From Chitinophaga filiformis (GTDB lineage Bacteria; Bacteroidota; Bacteroidia; Chitinophagales; Chitinophagaceae), in contig NZ_CP095855.1 in assembly GCF_023100805.1 (NCBI RefSeq), forward strand, positions 5,001,001-5,065,000: a stretch of 64,000 bases of DNA. The letters run 5' to 3'. Positions 35,586-46,400 of this stretch are shown piece after piece (within the stretch, counting starts at the first letter, position 1; each line of letters starts with the position of its first letter). The position numbers and the translations under genes were made by a program. The notes beneath the pieces are model-generated. The model searched no databases. It saw nothing but the letters and a program-made list of their open reading frames with translations, and had not been told where the DNA came from.

Positions 35586-37433
35586 CTAATACCCCGGATT
35601 CTGCACCAGTTTATTATTCCTGTTCATCTCATCGCGCTGCAGCGGCATAAAATACATCTTATCCAGCCAGATCCTGTTCTCATTCACCAAAGTTACCGGC
35701 GTATAAGTATAGTCATAACTATTCTCATCATGCTGATACAGCGTCACCTTCACATTCGGCTTCAGTTTGCCTACTACATTGATCCCCCTGAGCGCACGCC
35801 CCACCGTTGCCGGCGCTATCATCCAACGGCGCACGTCGAAGAAGCGCTGCTCCTCAAACACCATCTCTATCTCTTTCTCGCGTTGCAAACGTGCTTTCAG
35901 CGCTGCACCCGATTCGGTTATAGCCGGCATTCCCGCACGTGTGCGGATCTCGTTGAGATACTTCCGTGTCTCATCTTCTTCACCCAGCTCCATACATGCC
36001 TCCGCATAGTTGAACAGGATCTCGGTATAACGGAAGAAAGGATACGGTACCTCCTGGCGGAAATACTGTGCATCCACAGCAGGATCAATGAACTTCTTCA
36101 TATAATATCCTGTAAAACTACCGTTCCAGTTTTCAACCGGTCCCTGGCGGGTATCCAGTCCCGGCATATTGATGATCTGTGAATGTTCTGCATCCCATAC
36201 CTGGTAGATGCCTGTCTGCGCCTGGTTAGCCGGATCTTTCGCCGCAACGTCAGAAGGCCGCGGACGCCAGTTGGCCCCGTCATACAGGATGCTTGCATAG
36301 AAACGTGGATCACGGTTGCGGTAAGGGTTTGCCTTATGTGCAGCATCGTTCCAGTTAAAAGGCGTACCATCTGCCATTTCATAGTCATCGATCAGCAGCT
36401 GGGTGGGTGTGTTGCCAGACCAGTTATGGTACCCGTTCAGTCCATTGTAAAGCCCGATCTGTCCACCAGCCTCTGATTTGGCATTCACAAAGTAACGGGA
36501 GAAGATGCTTTCAGAGTTGTCCTTCAGGAACATTTGCTGGTAATTACTACTTGCCTCTTCCGGAGTAGCAGGCGTTGGAGATGCCAGACTGTAACGGTTG
36601 AGCGCCATCACCGCTTGTGCTGCGGCTTTGGCACGTCTCCAGCGTGCAGCACGATCGCCGCTGGTATAACCCAGCACCTCATGGGTTGCCACTGTCGCTA
36701 TTACCGGCGCCTTTGCACTGGCAGTAGGGAAATCATACAGGTCGCTCGCAGCATATACCAGCATGCGCGACTTCAGCGCCAGTGCCGCACCTTCCGTAGC
36801 ACGGCCTTTTACAATAAGGCTTTCCTTACCCTGCAGTAAACGGGCCGCTGAATCGCAGTCCCTTACAATATGCTCTACACAATCAGAGAAAGAGGCACGG
36901 GCTACAGTATAATCCTTATCAGCCAGCGTATACACTGTGTCTATCAATGGTACGCCACCATAAGCACGTACCAGCTGGTGATAAAAATATGCACGCAGGA
37001 AGTATACTTCTCCCCTCATGCGATCGCCCAGTCCCGCTTTATCAAAAGGCACTTTATTGATATTCTGAAAGAATACATTACAGGCACGGATACGTTTATA
37101 CATATCATCCCACTGGAAAGTACCGCGATTGTTCACGTACTCGGCATCCGTAGGACTGATAGTAGCCTCTCCCATATTCTTCATGCCATAGTTGTGGGTG
37201 AACATGGTCTCGTCGGTAGCAGACGATAACATGGTTTCCAGGAAACCACCACTGCTCAGACCATTATAAATTTCATTGACAAAAGCTTCTGTCAATGCCT
37301 GGTCCTGCCACACATCGTCTTTCGTCGCTTCCCCTAAAGGTCTTGTATTCAGGAAATCGGTATTACACGCAGCAACTGTCAAAGCGCCCGCCATACCGAT
37401 ACCAATGTATATTTTCTTAAGTAGTTGTTTCAT
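35586..37433 (-). CDS. SusD/RagB-family nutrient-binding lipoprotein
   Basis: SusD proteins sit on the outer surface as lids over a SusC pore and bind glycans or other nutrients. The 615-residue protein has a lipoprotein signal with lipobox VAAC (Cys near 23) followed by NTDFLNTRPLGEAT, typical of SusD. The TPR-like core and the terminal RFFDVRRWM and LVQNPGY signature are present. It starts 11 bases after the SusC stop. The locus has no adjacent glycosidase or regulator, so its nutrient is unknown. Confidence 0.93.
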   Translation of the reverse strand: MKQLLKKIYIGIGMAGALTVAACNTDFLNTRPLGEATKDDVWQDQALTEAFVNEIYNGLSSGGFLETMLSSATDETMFTHNYGMKNMGEATISPTDAEYVNNRGTFQWDDMYKRIRACNVFFQNINKVPFDKAGLGDRMRGEVYFLRAYFYHQLVRAYGGVPLIDTVYTLADKDYTVARASFSDCVEHIVRDCDSAARLLQGKESLIVKGRATEGAALALKSRMLVYAASDLYDFPTASAKAPVIATVATHEVLGYTSGDRAARWRRAKAAAQAVMALNRYSLASPTPATPEEASSNYQQMFLKDNSESIFSRYFVNAKSEAGGQIGLYNGLNGYHNWSGNTPTQLLIDDYEMADGTPFNWNDAAHKANPYRNRDPRFYASILYDGANWRPRPSDVAAKDPANQAQTGIYQVWDAEHSQIINMPGLDTRQGPVENWNGSFTGYYMKKFIDPAVDAQYFRQEVPYPFFRYTEILFNYAEACMELGEEDETRKYLNEIRTRAGMPAITESGAALKARLQREKEIEMVFEEQRFFDVRRWMIAPATVGRALRGINVVGKLKPNVKVTLYQHDENSYDYTYTPVTLVNENRIWLDKMYFMPLQRDEMNRNNKLVQNPGY

Positions 37434-37444
37434 GATACTGCTGA

Positions 37445-40400
37445 TTAAAAAGTTAAATTGAAGCCTGCATTCAATACCCTTGACTGCGGATAATACTGAC
37501 CATTACCGCTCACAGATTCAGGATCAAGGATCTTCAGATTGTCCAGGGTGAAAAGGTTCAGACAGTTTGCATATAATCTCAGCGTAGAGATACCGCTCTT
37601 CTTCTTCAGGAAATCAGGGATACTGTAGCCGATTTCCAGGTTTTTCAGACGTACATAATTAGTACTGCGGATCCAGTATGTATTCCCTGTTGCCCAATAA
37701 GTATCATTACGGTCATTTACACGTGGGTGCTCGCCGTTAGGATTGTCAGGGCTCCAGCGGTGATCATAATAGTCTTTGGTAAAGTTGCCGATCTCACCGG
37801 ATTCTGTGTTGATATGCAGCGCACCGCCGGTGGCTCCCTGGAAGAGGATGGCCATATCGAAATTGCCATACTGCATATTCACATTCAGACCTCCTGTAAA
37901 GGTTGGCTGATTGCTCTTTCCGTAGCGTATCTTATCGTCTCCATTGATCTTTCCGTTACCATCAATGTCTTTGAACTTCATATCGCCCGGACGCAGGTTG
38001 TTTGTCAGCGCAGTATAATCTATGGTGTTCTTATCAATTTCCGCATAGTCTTTAAATACACCGTCATATTCATAATACAGGTTGGTATTCATTGGCTTAC
38101 CGGTAGAACGCTGCCAGGCCGGAGCGCCAGGAGCTTCGTCCCAGAACACGATCTTGTTCTTGGAGTAACCGCCATTCACGCTCACATCATAGCGGAATTT
38201 ACTGCCCACATTATCATTGTAGCCAACACGGAATTCAAAACCCTTATTGTCTACCTTACCAATATTCTCCGCAGGCAGTGTCATACCGGTAGTTTGCGGC
38301 ACGGATGCATTCCTTCTTACCAGGATGCCGGAACGTTTGTTCATGAACGCATCCAGTTCGAAATAGATCTTACCGTTCAGCAAGGCGCCATCCAGACCAA
38401 CGTTATAGTTGTTCGCTACTTCCCAGGTAATGTATGGGTTAGGTATACGCGCTTCGAAGAGTGATTTCACCACATTGCCTCCCAGGATGTAACTGCCGAA
38501 GCCATAAGTGGAATAGTACTGGTATTCCTGCAGTGTGAGGGTACCATCTCCGTTATCGTCAAAGTATACCTGGTCATTACCCAGTTTACCCCATGATGCA
38601 CGCAGTTTCAGGTAACTCATGAATTTCACGTTCTCTTTGAAGAAGTTCTCTTCAGATATGCGCCAACCTAACATCAGACCAGGGAAGAAACCAAAACGGG
38701 AATTGCTGGGGAACATATAGGAACCATCATTCCGCCATACAAACTCCGCCAGGTATTTCTCTTTATAGTTGTAAGCCACACGACCAAAATAGTTCAGACG
38801 GGCACGGTCCCAGGCGCTACCGGTATTGTCTTTCTCTGCATCGCCACCGGCAAACAGCTGGTCGATCAACGGAGAAATGAAATATCTGCGGAAAGCACTG
38901 AAAGATGCCGAATTGACTTTTTCCCTTTCAACACCGAATACGAAGTTCACTGTATGGTTTTTGTTGAAGCTACGGTCGTAGGTCAGCAAACCACGCAGCA
39001 ACAGGTTGCTCTGATCTTCATCTCCCTGGTTGAGGGTAGCCTGATCTGTACCACGTTTGCCCTTTACGAGCACAGGTGTCTTACCATCCTGCTGATAGGT
39101 CTTCTTATCCCATGTATACAGGTACCAGGGTGTCATCCAGCGCTTGGTGCCCTTGATGTATTTGTCGAATGCCACATTACCGCTCAGTTTCAGGCCGTCC
39201 ACACCGGGGATCAATACATCGAGCTTGGCACTGGTCTGTACATAGTAGCGTTTATCCTTGTCGTATCCTGTCTGGTCGGTAGTGATCACCACAGGGTTGT
39301 TACCGTACTCGATATCCGGACCTGGCAGACCATTGGGCCAGAAAGCAGGCTCGGTAGGTTTACCACGCATCAGCATACGGAAAATGTCGCTGGCGCTGCG
39401 GGTAGGATAATTACGCTCTTCCTGGCGACCTAACATATCTACGCTCACGTTCACGTACTTGTTGATCCTGCCATCGAGATTCACGCGCAGGCTGTACTGG
39501 TCGTAACCGGTAGCCGATTTTTTATAATAGGCATCCTGCGACTGATAACCGAAGGAGGTCAGATAACGCATGTTCTCATTACCACCAGACACCTGTACGC
39601 TATGGTTTGATTGGGGCGACCATGTCTTAAAAGTGGATTTATACCAGTCTGTGTTCGGATACAGCCAGGGGTCTGTACTATTGCGGAACTTATCTATCTC
39701 CGTCGGACCAAAAGCCACATCCCATTTCTTGTTGGTAGTGGGCGAAGTATAGGTACCCCCTTGTTTGTATACATCCCAGGCAGTAGCCCACTCTCTTCCC
39801 GGTACATCGCGGTAAAGGCTCAGCTCATCTCTCAGCTGCGCATACTCAGCGGCATTTGCCATTTCAGGGATGTGGGTAGGTTGTGACCAGCCCTGGTTGA
39901 AGGAATAAGATAGCTGCGGTTTACCGCTTTTACCACGTTTGGTGGTTACGAGAATAACACCATTGGCAGCTCGTGCGCCATAGATCGCTGCGGAAGCATC
40001 TTTCAGTACGGAAATACTCTCAATATCCTGTGGATTTAAACGTTCCAGGCCACCGGTACGGCCTGCCACACCGTCTATTACGATCAGCGGGTCATTGTTA
40101 CCCAGGGTGTTGGAGCCACGGATACGGAGGGATGAACCGTCAGCGCCGGGCTCACCACTATTCTGCATGGCAGTTACACCAGGCATACGTCCGGCAATGG
40201 AGTTGGACAGGTTCGTTGCGGGCGATTTCACCAGCTCGGCGCCTTTCACGGTAGCAATGGAACCCGATACCGCCTCTCTTTTCTGTGCGCCATAACCTAC
40301 AACGACTACTTCGCTGAGGCCTTTGGTATCTGCATCGAGCGTTACGTTCAGGGGAGTGTTGCCGTTGACAGTAAACGTCTGCGATAGGAAACCGATTGCA

Positions 40401-40705
40401 GTAATAGTCACCTGAGCGCCATTTGCGACGCTCAATGAAAAAGAGCCATCGGGTAATGTGGTTGTCCCTTTTGAAGTCCCCACTACTTTGATAGTAGCGC
40501 CGATCACCGGTTCCTTATTTTTGTCAACGATCTTTCCTTTCAGTATAATATCCTGCCGGATTGAAAATGAGGTTGGATAGCCATCCGCAGCAGCAATAAG
40601 CGGATACAGGGCAGGCATAAAAAGCAGCAAAGTAAATTTCATGCGTAATAGTGTTGACTGCCAGGCATGACGCTGCCTGACCTTCAACAGGTCTACATTT
40701 TTCAT
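37445..40705 (-). CDS. SusC/RagA-family TonB-dependent outer membrane transporter
   Basis: This 1086-residue pore is the partner of the SusD gene just downstream. After the export signal (about 1-40) come a carboxypeptidase-like regulatory domain (about 53-140, LKGKIVDKNKEPVIGATIKV), the TonB box region LSEVVVVGYGAQKRE, the plug (about 150-260) and a 22-strand barrel that ends in aromatic ...NAGFNLTF. It lacks the STN signalling domain present in the SusC at 54439, which fits the absence of a sigma/FecR pair here. A 432-base A/T-rich gap upstream should hold its promoter. Confidence 0.94.
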   Translation of the reverse strand: MKNVDLLKVRQRHAWQSTLLRMKFTLLLFMPALYPLIAAADGYPTSFSIRQDIILKGKIVDKNKEPVIGATIKVVGTSKGTTTLPDGSFSLSVANGAQVTITAIGFLSQTFTVNGNTPLNVTLDADTKGLSEVVVVGYGAQKREAVSGSIATVKGAELVKSPATNLSNSIAGRMPGVTAMQNSGEPGADGSSLRIRGSNTLGNNDPLIVIDGVAGRTGGLERLNPQDIESISVLKDASAAIYGARAANGVILVTTKRGKSGKPQLSYSFNQGWSQPTHIPEMANAAEYAQLRDELSLYRDVPGREWATAWDVYKQGGTYTSPTTNKKWDVAFGPTEIDKFRNSTDPWLYPNTDWYKSTFKTWSPQSNHSVQVSGGNENMRYLTSFGYQSQDAYYKKSATGYDQYSLRVNLDGRINKYVNVSVDMLGRQEERNYPTRSASDIFRMLMRGKPTEPAFWPNGLPGPDIEYGNNPVVITTDQTGYDKDKRYYVQTSAKLDVLIPGVDGLKLSGNVAFDKYIKGTKRWMTPWYLYTWDKKTYQQDGKTPVLVKGKRGTDQATLNQGDEDQSNLLLRGLLTYDRSFNKNHTVNFVFGVEREKVNSASFSAFRRYFISPLIDQLFAGGDAEKDNTGSAWDRARLNYFGRVAYNYKEKYLAEFVWRNDGSYMFPSNSRFGFFPGLMLGWRISEENFFKENVKFMSYLKLRASWGKLGNDQVYFDDNGDGTLTLQEYQYYSTYGFGSYILGGNVVKSLFEARIPNPYITWEVANNYNVGLDGALLNGKIYFELDAFMNKRSGILVRRNASVPQTTGMTLPAENIGKVDNKGFEFRVGYNDNVGSKFRYDVSVNGGYSKNKIVFWDEAPGAPAWQRSTGKPMNTNLYYEYDGVFKDYAEIDKNTIDYTALTNNLRPGDMKFKDIDGNGKINGDDKIRYGKSNQPTFTGGLNVNMQYGNFDMAILFQGATGGALHINTESGEIGNFTKDYYDHRWSPDNPNGEHPRVNDRNDTYWATGNTYWIRSTNYVRLKNLEIGYSIPDFLKKKSGISTLRLYANCLNLFTLDNLKILDPESVSGNGQYYPQSRVLNAGFNLTF

Positions 40706-41137
40706 ACGTTTAAATTGTGTGGTTAAAAGAAAGGCGAACTCCTATCGCTGATTTTGGTTACGACGGGCAATGCAATAACATATCCGTCCTTAGACACTAT
40801 TGGTTGTCATCATCATCAAAATGTGGTTTTTTGCTAGTTAAAGAATACATGGTAGCGGGTCAATAGCACAGTACAACTACATAGGTTCACAATTTTTACA
40901 TAGTGTGCAGCTTGATTTTCATAACGATACTTTTCTCAACGTGTCGATTTTACACCTAAAATAGAAAAAATAATCAAGATTTATATTTCTTTTAACATAC
41001 TGCGATAATATCGGAGTGAAAATATGCTTATCCAGCGCTCATTAACCTACGGAAACTGCCTGTTTACCGCTAAGTACAACCGCTACCAGGGCCAGCTGAC
41101 GCGAATCCGCTACCTTCGGGACATTAAATGCTGAACA
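40706..41137. other. A/T-rich intergenic region between susC and the 170-residue gene
   Basis: The 432 bases serve as divergent upstream region for the SusC gene and the plus-strand gene at 41138. I see no perfect TAnnTTTG box and no gene. The stretch 40950-41030 is strongly A/T-rich. Confidence 0.4.
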
Positions 41138-41650
41138 ATGGAAAAAGCGCTGGTAAAACTTTCTTACAGGCAGATCATCGATGTCCATGCCGGGAGCACC
41201 TTCGAAAAGGATATCTTTCACGAAAGCTATAACGAATTTCTCATGCAGGTGCAGGCCTATAACCGGGAGCAGCAGTTCACTACCTGGGAACAGGTGCGGG
41301 CTGCCAATCCCAAGGCCGGGTCATTGCATTACAAAGTAGGGTTCTCCATAGGTTTGTTCCTGCGGGAGCTGCAGCAACAGATCCCGGGCCTTGCCGATAA
41401 CCTGGGATATCCGGTTCCTTTCGAAAGTCACCGCTTTGAGATCGTCGCCTCCGATATTACCAGCAAGGCCGGTCATAAAGTCGCTATCGTTTATACAACA
41501 GGCACGCTTACACTCTTTGGGGTGCTGGGCGAATACCTGCTACTTGCGGCTGGCGATCAGCTAAACAATCCTGGCCAACAGGAGGTGCAGACATTCATGC
41601 TGAAACTGCAGCCTCAATTGTCTATATGTTCATTGAGTTCTTCCATATAA
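41138..41650 (+). CDS. Hypothetical protein, 170 residues
   Basis: I do not recognise this protein. It is soluble, with no signal peptide or membrane helix, and mixed helix/strand content; a segment SHRFEIVASDITSKAGHKVAIVYTTG is strand-rich and could be a small sensory or binding domain. Codon use resembles nearby genes, so it is probably real. Its last codons (LSICSLSSSI) abut the tandem repeat array at 41653, so the natural C-terminus may have been changed by repeat expansion. It stands alone between the SusC control region and the repeats. Confidence 0.55.
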   Translation: MEKALVKLSYRQIIDVHAGSTFEKDIFHESYNEFLMQVQAYNREQQFTTWEQVRAANPKAGSLHYKVGFSIGLFLRELQQQIPGLADNLGYPVPFESHRFEIVASDITSKAGHKVAIVYTTGTLTLFGVLGEYLLLAAGDQLNNPGQQEVQTFMLKLQPQLSICSLSSSI

Positions 41651-41652
41651 TG

Positions 41653-41899
41653 CAGGTCTTCATTATTCGACACCTCCGTTTCAGGCTGGCTTCCTTGTTA
41701 TAGCTTGTGCGTCGTGATACAGGTCTTCGTTATTTGTGATACCCCGGTTTCAGGCTGACTTCCTTGTTATAGCTTGTGCGTCGTGATACAGGTCTTCGTT
41801 ATTTGTGATACCTCCGTTTCAGGCTGGCTTCCTTGTTATAGCTTGTGTGCCGTGATACTGGTCTTCGTTATTTGTGATACCTCGGTTTCAGGCTGGGAT
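41653..41899. repeat. Tandem repeat array, 67-69 bp unit, about 3.6 copies
   Basis: Units beginning CAGGTCTTCGTTATT start at 41653, 41720, 41789 and 41858 (periods 67, 69, 69), with the last copy cut at about 41899 where element D begins. Units are about 90 percent alike. Each contains a CCGTTTCAGGCTGG stretch like the end of element D. Confidence 0.9.
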
Positions 41900-42053
41900 C
41901 ACTGGCTGTAGTTCTTTGAAGCTGCGCGCTATTCAGCTTTGGGAATCGTATGAGCTTTGGAATAGGTATCAAACCCCTATCAATCGTACGAGCGGGCTTC
42001 AAATAACTAAGGCCAGTGATTCCCACCTGAAACCGTTATACTTATGGGCGGCC
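41875..42053 (-). repeat. Inverted-repeat element D
   Basis: About 179 bp bounded by CGGTTTCAGGCTGGGAT and ATTCCCACCTGAAACCG. Internally it matches element C (52669-52849) in opposite orientation along its whole length, including CTGTAGTTCTT.GAAGCTGCG and AACTAAGGCC.G.GATTCCCA. Confidence 0.85.
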
Positions 42054-42152
42054 GCTTATATTCAGGTGACCTGTCAGTAAGGGCCGCAACAATTGAGAAC
42101 GCTGTCGCCATCGTCCTGATACGCATACGCCTATATATAATTATAGGGAGAG

Positions 42153-42317
42153 CGGAAGTAGCACCGGTTTCAGATGGGAATGTCGGGCCTTCGGCTCTCC
42201 GGTGACACGGACGGTGCCGCCAAATCTATACTCAAAAGCTCATCCGCTTGACAAAGCTAAATAGCATTCCAGAGAGGCGCCGACCGACATCCCATACTGA
42301 AACCGAGCTACTTCGCG
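42153..42317 (+). repeat. Inverted-repeat element A
   Basis: 165 bp with imperfect arms of about 48 bases: CGGAAGTAGCACCGGTTTCA at the left and the complement of CGCGAAGTAGCTCGGTTTCA at the right. The centre holds CCGCTTGACAAAGC. An open frame predicted across it on the minus strand is not credible as a gene. Confidence 0.85.
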
Positions 42318-42420
42318 TGATCAGCTGATAACAGCCCTTCATTATTGGCCCCACGCGACAGCTACAAGCTGCCACAGATGTCGCAATTATAACAGGACCC
42401 GATAACCGCGATAGGGAGAG

Positions 42421-42585
42421 CGGAAGTAGCACCGGTTTCAGATGGGAATGTCGGGCCTTCGGCTCTCCGGTGACACGGACGGTGCTGCCAAATCTATACT
42501 CAAAAGCCTATCCGCTTGACAAAGCCCAATCGACTTCCAGAGAGGCGTCGACCGACATCCCATACTGAAACCGAGCTACTTCGCG
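42421..42585 (+). repeat. Inverted-repeat element B
   Basis: Second copy of element A, 165 bp, same orientation and arms, with scattered substitutions in the centre (CCGCTTGACAAAGCCCAATC). Compensated arm changes cannot be judged from two copies alone. Confidence 0.85.
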
Positions 42586-42722
42586 TGAACAGCTAACACA
42601 CCCTCTTCTTTATTCGATCTGCACGACAGTTATAACCCTGCCACAGATGTCGCAATTATAACAGGACCGATAACCACGATAGGGAGAGCGAAAAAAGTAA
42701 TATGCGAACCACAGGAATTAGC

Positions 42723-43184
42723 TCAATAATCCTGCACAAAAGTGATGGAAGTTATACTGAAGGGATTACCTTTCGCTACAAGATAAAGGTCGTGTATCCC
42801 ATAGGAGTATTTAGGGTTGCCGGTTAACTTTAGTGCATAGGTCGTATCTCCCGTAAAAGGGATCTTCAGCGTACCGATACGCCTGCTTTTCTTTCCTTTG
42901 GGACGGTCAATGCGGAATTCAAGACGGCCGTTCTTCTTCTCCTTATTCTGGCAGAACACCACTACCTTGAACCCGATTTCCCCCATGCCGAGATTCACCT
43001 GCCCGAAGCCCAGGTAACTGCCCGATTTCATTTTAAATTCTGTTTCAAAATTGCCTTTTTTCACTGGGCCTGCCGGAGCTACGGTGCCCGCCGGAGGCGG
43101 ATCTGTAGACGGAGGTGCAGTTGCCGTCTGTCCCCGGGCAATCATCTGCACAATAATGAAAAAAAGACATAGGATAGGCCTCAT
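42723..43184 (-). CDS. Exported small protein with possible carbohydrate-binding fold
   Basis: The 153-residue product has a signal peptide (1-19) and a Pro/Thr/Ala-rich spacer (20-42). The remainder is beta-rich, and its end (GIHDLYLVAKGNPFSITSI) resembles the closing strands of CBM6-type carbohydrate-binding modules, where a similar HDLYLVF.G motif is common. The binding aromatic residues cannot be assigned with certainty. It is transcribed alone, immediately beside the 268-bp duplication. A CBM6-like role is a suggestion only. Confidence 0.55.
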   Translation of the reverse strand: MRPILCLFFIIVQMIARGQTATAPPSTDPPPAGTVAPAGPVKKGNFETEFKMKSGSYLGFGQVNLGMGEIGFKVVVFCQNKEKKNGRLEFRIDRPKGKKSRRIGTLKIPFTGDTTYALKLTGNPKYSYGIHDLYLVAKGNPFSITSITFVQDY

Positions 43185-43348
43185 AACAAATATGGTAGGT
43201 CGGCGTCTCTTTTAAAGAAGCCCAACCAGTGTCTAAAATACTAATTAGGTCGAAAAATTACGCAAATTTATATTAAAAATTACAATAATAATATACTCTG
43301 ATTCCCAATATGTTAAACCCGGGCTGTTTGTATAATGCTGGAAATAGT

Positions 43349-43371
43349 AATGGCCCCGTAGCGGAGCCATT
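43349..43371 (-). terminator. Hairpin after the CheR-kinase gene
   Basis: AATGGC/GCCATT arms with an inner CCG/CGG helix and one mismatch, 43 bases beyond the kinase stop. The following tract on the minus strand is ACTATTT, so termination is uncertain. Confidence 0.45.
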
Positions 43372-43413
43372 TCTGTGGGTATATTACGCTGAAAATACTA
43401 TTTTATTGTATAG

Positions 43414-46400
43414 CTACTGTTGCGTTTCCGGAATGATAATGTGGAACGCCGCTCCCTGGTGCTCTACCCCGAATGCCTGGATATCACCGTTATGGATGTC
43501 CATGATCTTCCGGCAAAGCGCCAGACCGATACCGGTTCCCTCGAACTTCTCCTTCTGGTTCAGTCGCTGGAATATCACAAACAGCTTATCTGCATAGGCC
43601 TGGTTGAACCCGATGCCGTTATCGGCCACGACGATCCGGTAATAAGTAGGGCCTACCGGTAATGAAGGCAGGTCATTCAGTTCGGCATCCGAGATCTTAT
43701 TGGACGTGATCGTTACCCGGCTGTCGCCTTCCGTACCGGAAAATTTCAGTGCATTGCCGATCAGGTTATAGAATAACTGGTTCATCTGCAATGGCACGGC
43801 ATCTATCACCGGCAGTTCATCCACTTCTATCACGGCGTTCTTATCCCTGATCAGCAGTTCAAAATCTTCTATCACGTTGGTTACTATCTGGTTGAGATCC
43901 ACGGGCAGGAACGCATTTTCCCCCAGCTCCAGGCGGGAATAGGAGATCAGGTCCCTGATCAGGTCTGACATACGTATGGCCGACTGCTTTACCTTGCGCA
44001 GGTAGAGCGCCGTATCGATCTTGCTCGTACCGGGCTTCACGCTTTCCAGCATGTCGGCAAACAGGCGGATCTTACGTAATGGTTCCTGGAGATCGTGGGA
44101 AGTGATGAAAACAAACTGCTCCAGTTCATGGTTCCGCTTGGAGAGGTTGGCATTAGCGTCTTCCAGGGCAATGGTCCTTTCCCTGACCTTCCTTTCCAGC
44201 GCGTCTTCCACCATCTTCTGATCGTCGATATCTGTACAGGCCCCGATAAAACCTACAAATTCATCTTGTGAATTGAAGCGCGGTATACCCGAACAGGCCA
44301 GCCAGTGGTAGGTGCCATCATATCGTTTCAGGCGGAACTCTGCATAAAAGTTCTTCCTGTCGCGGGATGAACGGCTGAAACTGATCTTCCATTTATCGGT
44401 ATCTTCCGGATGCATGATGTCATACCAGCCATTGTCCTTATTCTGATCGTGCGTACGTCCTGTATACTTTTGCCAGGCCTTATTAAAGAAAGAGAAGGAT
44501 CCGTCCTTTTCTGCGATCCAGATCATTGCCGGCGCGGTATCGGCAATCATACGGAAATAGGCCTCACTTTGCTGCAAATGTAACTGGGCCTGTTTTCTTT
44601 CTGTGATATCGAGCGCTACACCTATCACCCTTTTTGCGGTTCCCTCTTCATCATAGACGCCTTGTCCGGTGGCCGCTATCCAGTGGATGGAATTGTCCGG
44701 CCATTTAACCCGGTATTCCTCGACGTAAAGTAGTCGGTTGTTCAGCGCATACTGCAACGCTTCATCCGCCCGGCGTACATCTTCCGGCAGTATGAGCGAC
44801 AATAGTTTTTCGTATGTGAGCTGGGTCTGTGACGATAATCCGAAATTGCTCCGGAACTGCTCATTACAATGCATGATACCGGTAGGTACTTCCAGTTCCC
44901 AGGAGCCCAGTCTGCCCGTCTGCATGGCGAAATTCAGTTTGTTGTTCACCTCCTGCAGGTGTTTTTCAAACTGCTTGCTCTCCGTGATGTCTGTTACCAC
45001 GCCAAGTACACGCACCGCTGTTCCGTTCTCGTCGTAGAATACCTGTGCCTTGCACGATATCCAGGTCACTTTGTCGTCGGCAAGGTTGATCCGGAAGTCA
45101 ATATTGATATATCCCTTGTCTTTGCCTGCCAGGGCTGCAGTGATGCGCGCCTGTACTGCCGGCGCATCGGCGGGATGAATCGCTTTGATAAAACTGTCAA
45201 ATTCCATTGGCGCCGTGGAAGTGATGCCAAAGAGCTCCCGGCTTTTGTCAGACAATAACAACTCCCGGGAAAGCGGATTAAAATCCCAGGTGCCTGTACG
45301 GGTACCATCCAGCGCCAGGCGAAGCCTTTCCTCGTTGGTACGCACTATTTCCTGTTTACGGGCAATGCGTTCCCTGGCCTCCCTTACTTCGGTGATATCT
45401 TCTATGGCAATCAGGATCAGCTCTTCCCGCAGGTCCTGAGAAGTGATCAGCTGACCGTTCATCTTGATGGTCCGCAATCCGTTGGCGGAAGCCTTATAAG
45501 TCAGTTCATAATTGGCGAAGGGCGTCCTGGAGGTCATCAGGTTTTCCATCAGCGAACGCAGCTCGGAAGTGTTCCATTGCTTGTTTCCCAGTTCATAGAG
45601 CAGTTTTCCTTCCGTCTCTTTCCGCTCCATCTTGAAGGTACGATAGAAGGAGGCATTGGCGCTGACTACGCGGATATTCGTATCGAGGATCAACAGGGAT
45701 TCATGTACGGTGTTGACAATGGATTCTGCATACAACCTCGCATTGTTCAACTGATTATTTCTTTCCACCAGGTCGTTATTGCGGGTGCTGAGTTCGTCAT
45801 TGATGACCTGCAGCTCTTCCTGCGATACTTCCAGTTCCTCATTCAGGCTTTTCAGCTCCTCATTGGCAGACTGCAGTTCTTCATTGGTCGCTTCATACGC
45901 CTCCGCAACAGCACGCAGTTCTTCTTTATAGCGCTGCACTTCTTTTTCCAGCTGCAAAATACGCAGGTTCTTTTCATCGGTAGTTTCAGGTACTTCCGGT
46001 TTTCTCACAGCAGTAAGCTCTCCGTTCAGGTCCTGCTGTTGCTGATGATTGAAGATCACCAGGTAATAGCTCTCATGCAGATTGCTGATAGGTACTACTT
46101 CGAATGATACATTGAGCGTTGTCCCTCCCGTTGCGATGGTAAGGCCTTCTTTTCTGACATTTCTTCTGGCGGACTGCGCATGACTGAGCGCGCTCCTGAG
46201 ACTATGTACCAGGTCCCTGTGAGCAAGCTTCAGAATGTTCAGACTGGCTTTACCAGGCCCGTGTTCGAAAAACTGCATGGTAACACCTCTGAATTCAATG
46301 ATATCGAATTTTTCATTGAGCAGCACAGCAGACGGTGCATACATAGAAAGTATGATACTGTCGGCCGCCTTCTGAGCATCAATATTCCCATCCCTCTCCT

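Larger units (their letters stand above)
42151..42686. repeat. 268-bp tandem duplication carrying elements A and B
   Basis: The unit starting AGCGGAAGTAGCACCGG at 42151 is repeated at 42419, and the next unit boundary (AGGGAGAGCG) recurs at 42687, giving exact 268-base spacing. The two copies agree closely in the first 170 bases and again over GCCACAGATGTCGCAATTAT, with a more divergent stretch between. Confidence 0.9.

Noticed and set aside
41653..41899. Tandem repeats considered as a CRISPR array
   Set aside because: Units of 67-69 bases are repeated end to end with no unique spacers, there are no cas genes, and the unit resembles the end of a neighbouring element.
42232..42432. Minus-strand open frame across element A
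   Set aside because: It spans the inverted repeat and the duplicated unit, has no recognisable motif and breaks in the second copy's equivalent position.
42151..42686. Retron or other reverse-transcriptase-associated RNA
   Set aside because: The inverted repeats would fit a structured RNA, but no reverse transcriptase gene lies in the window.
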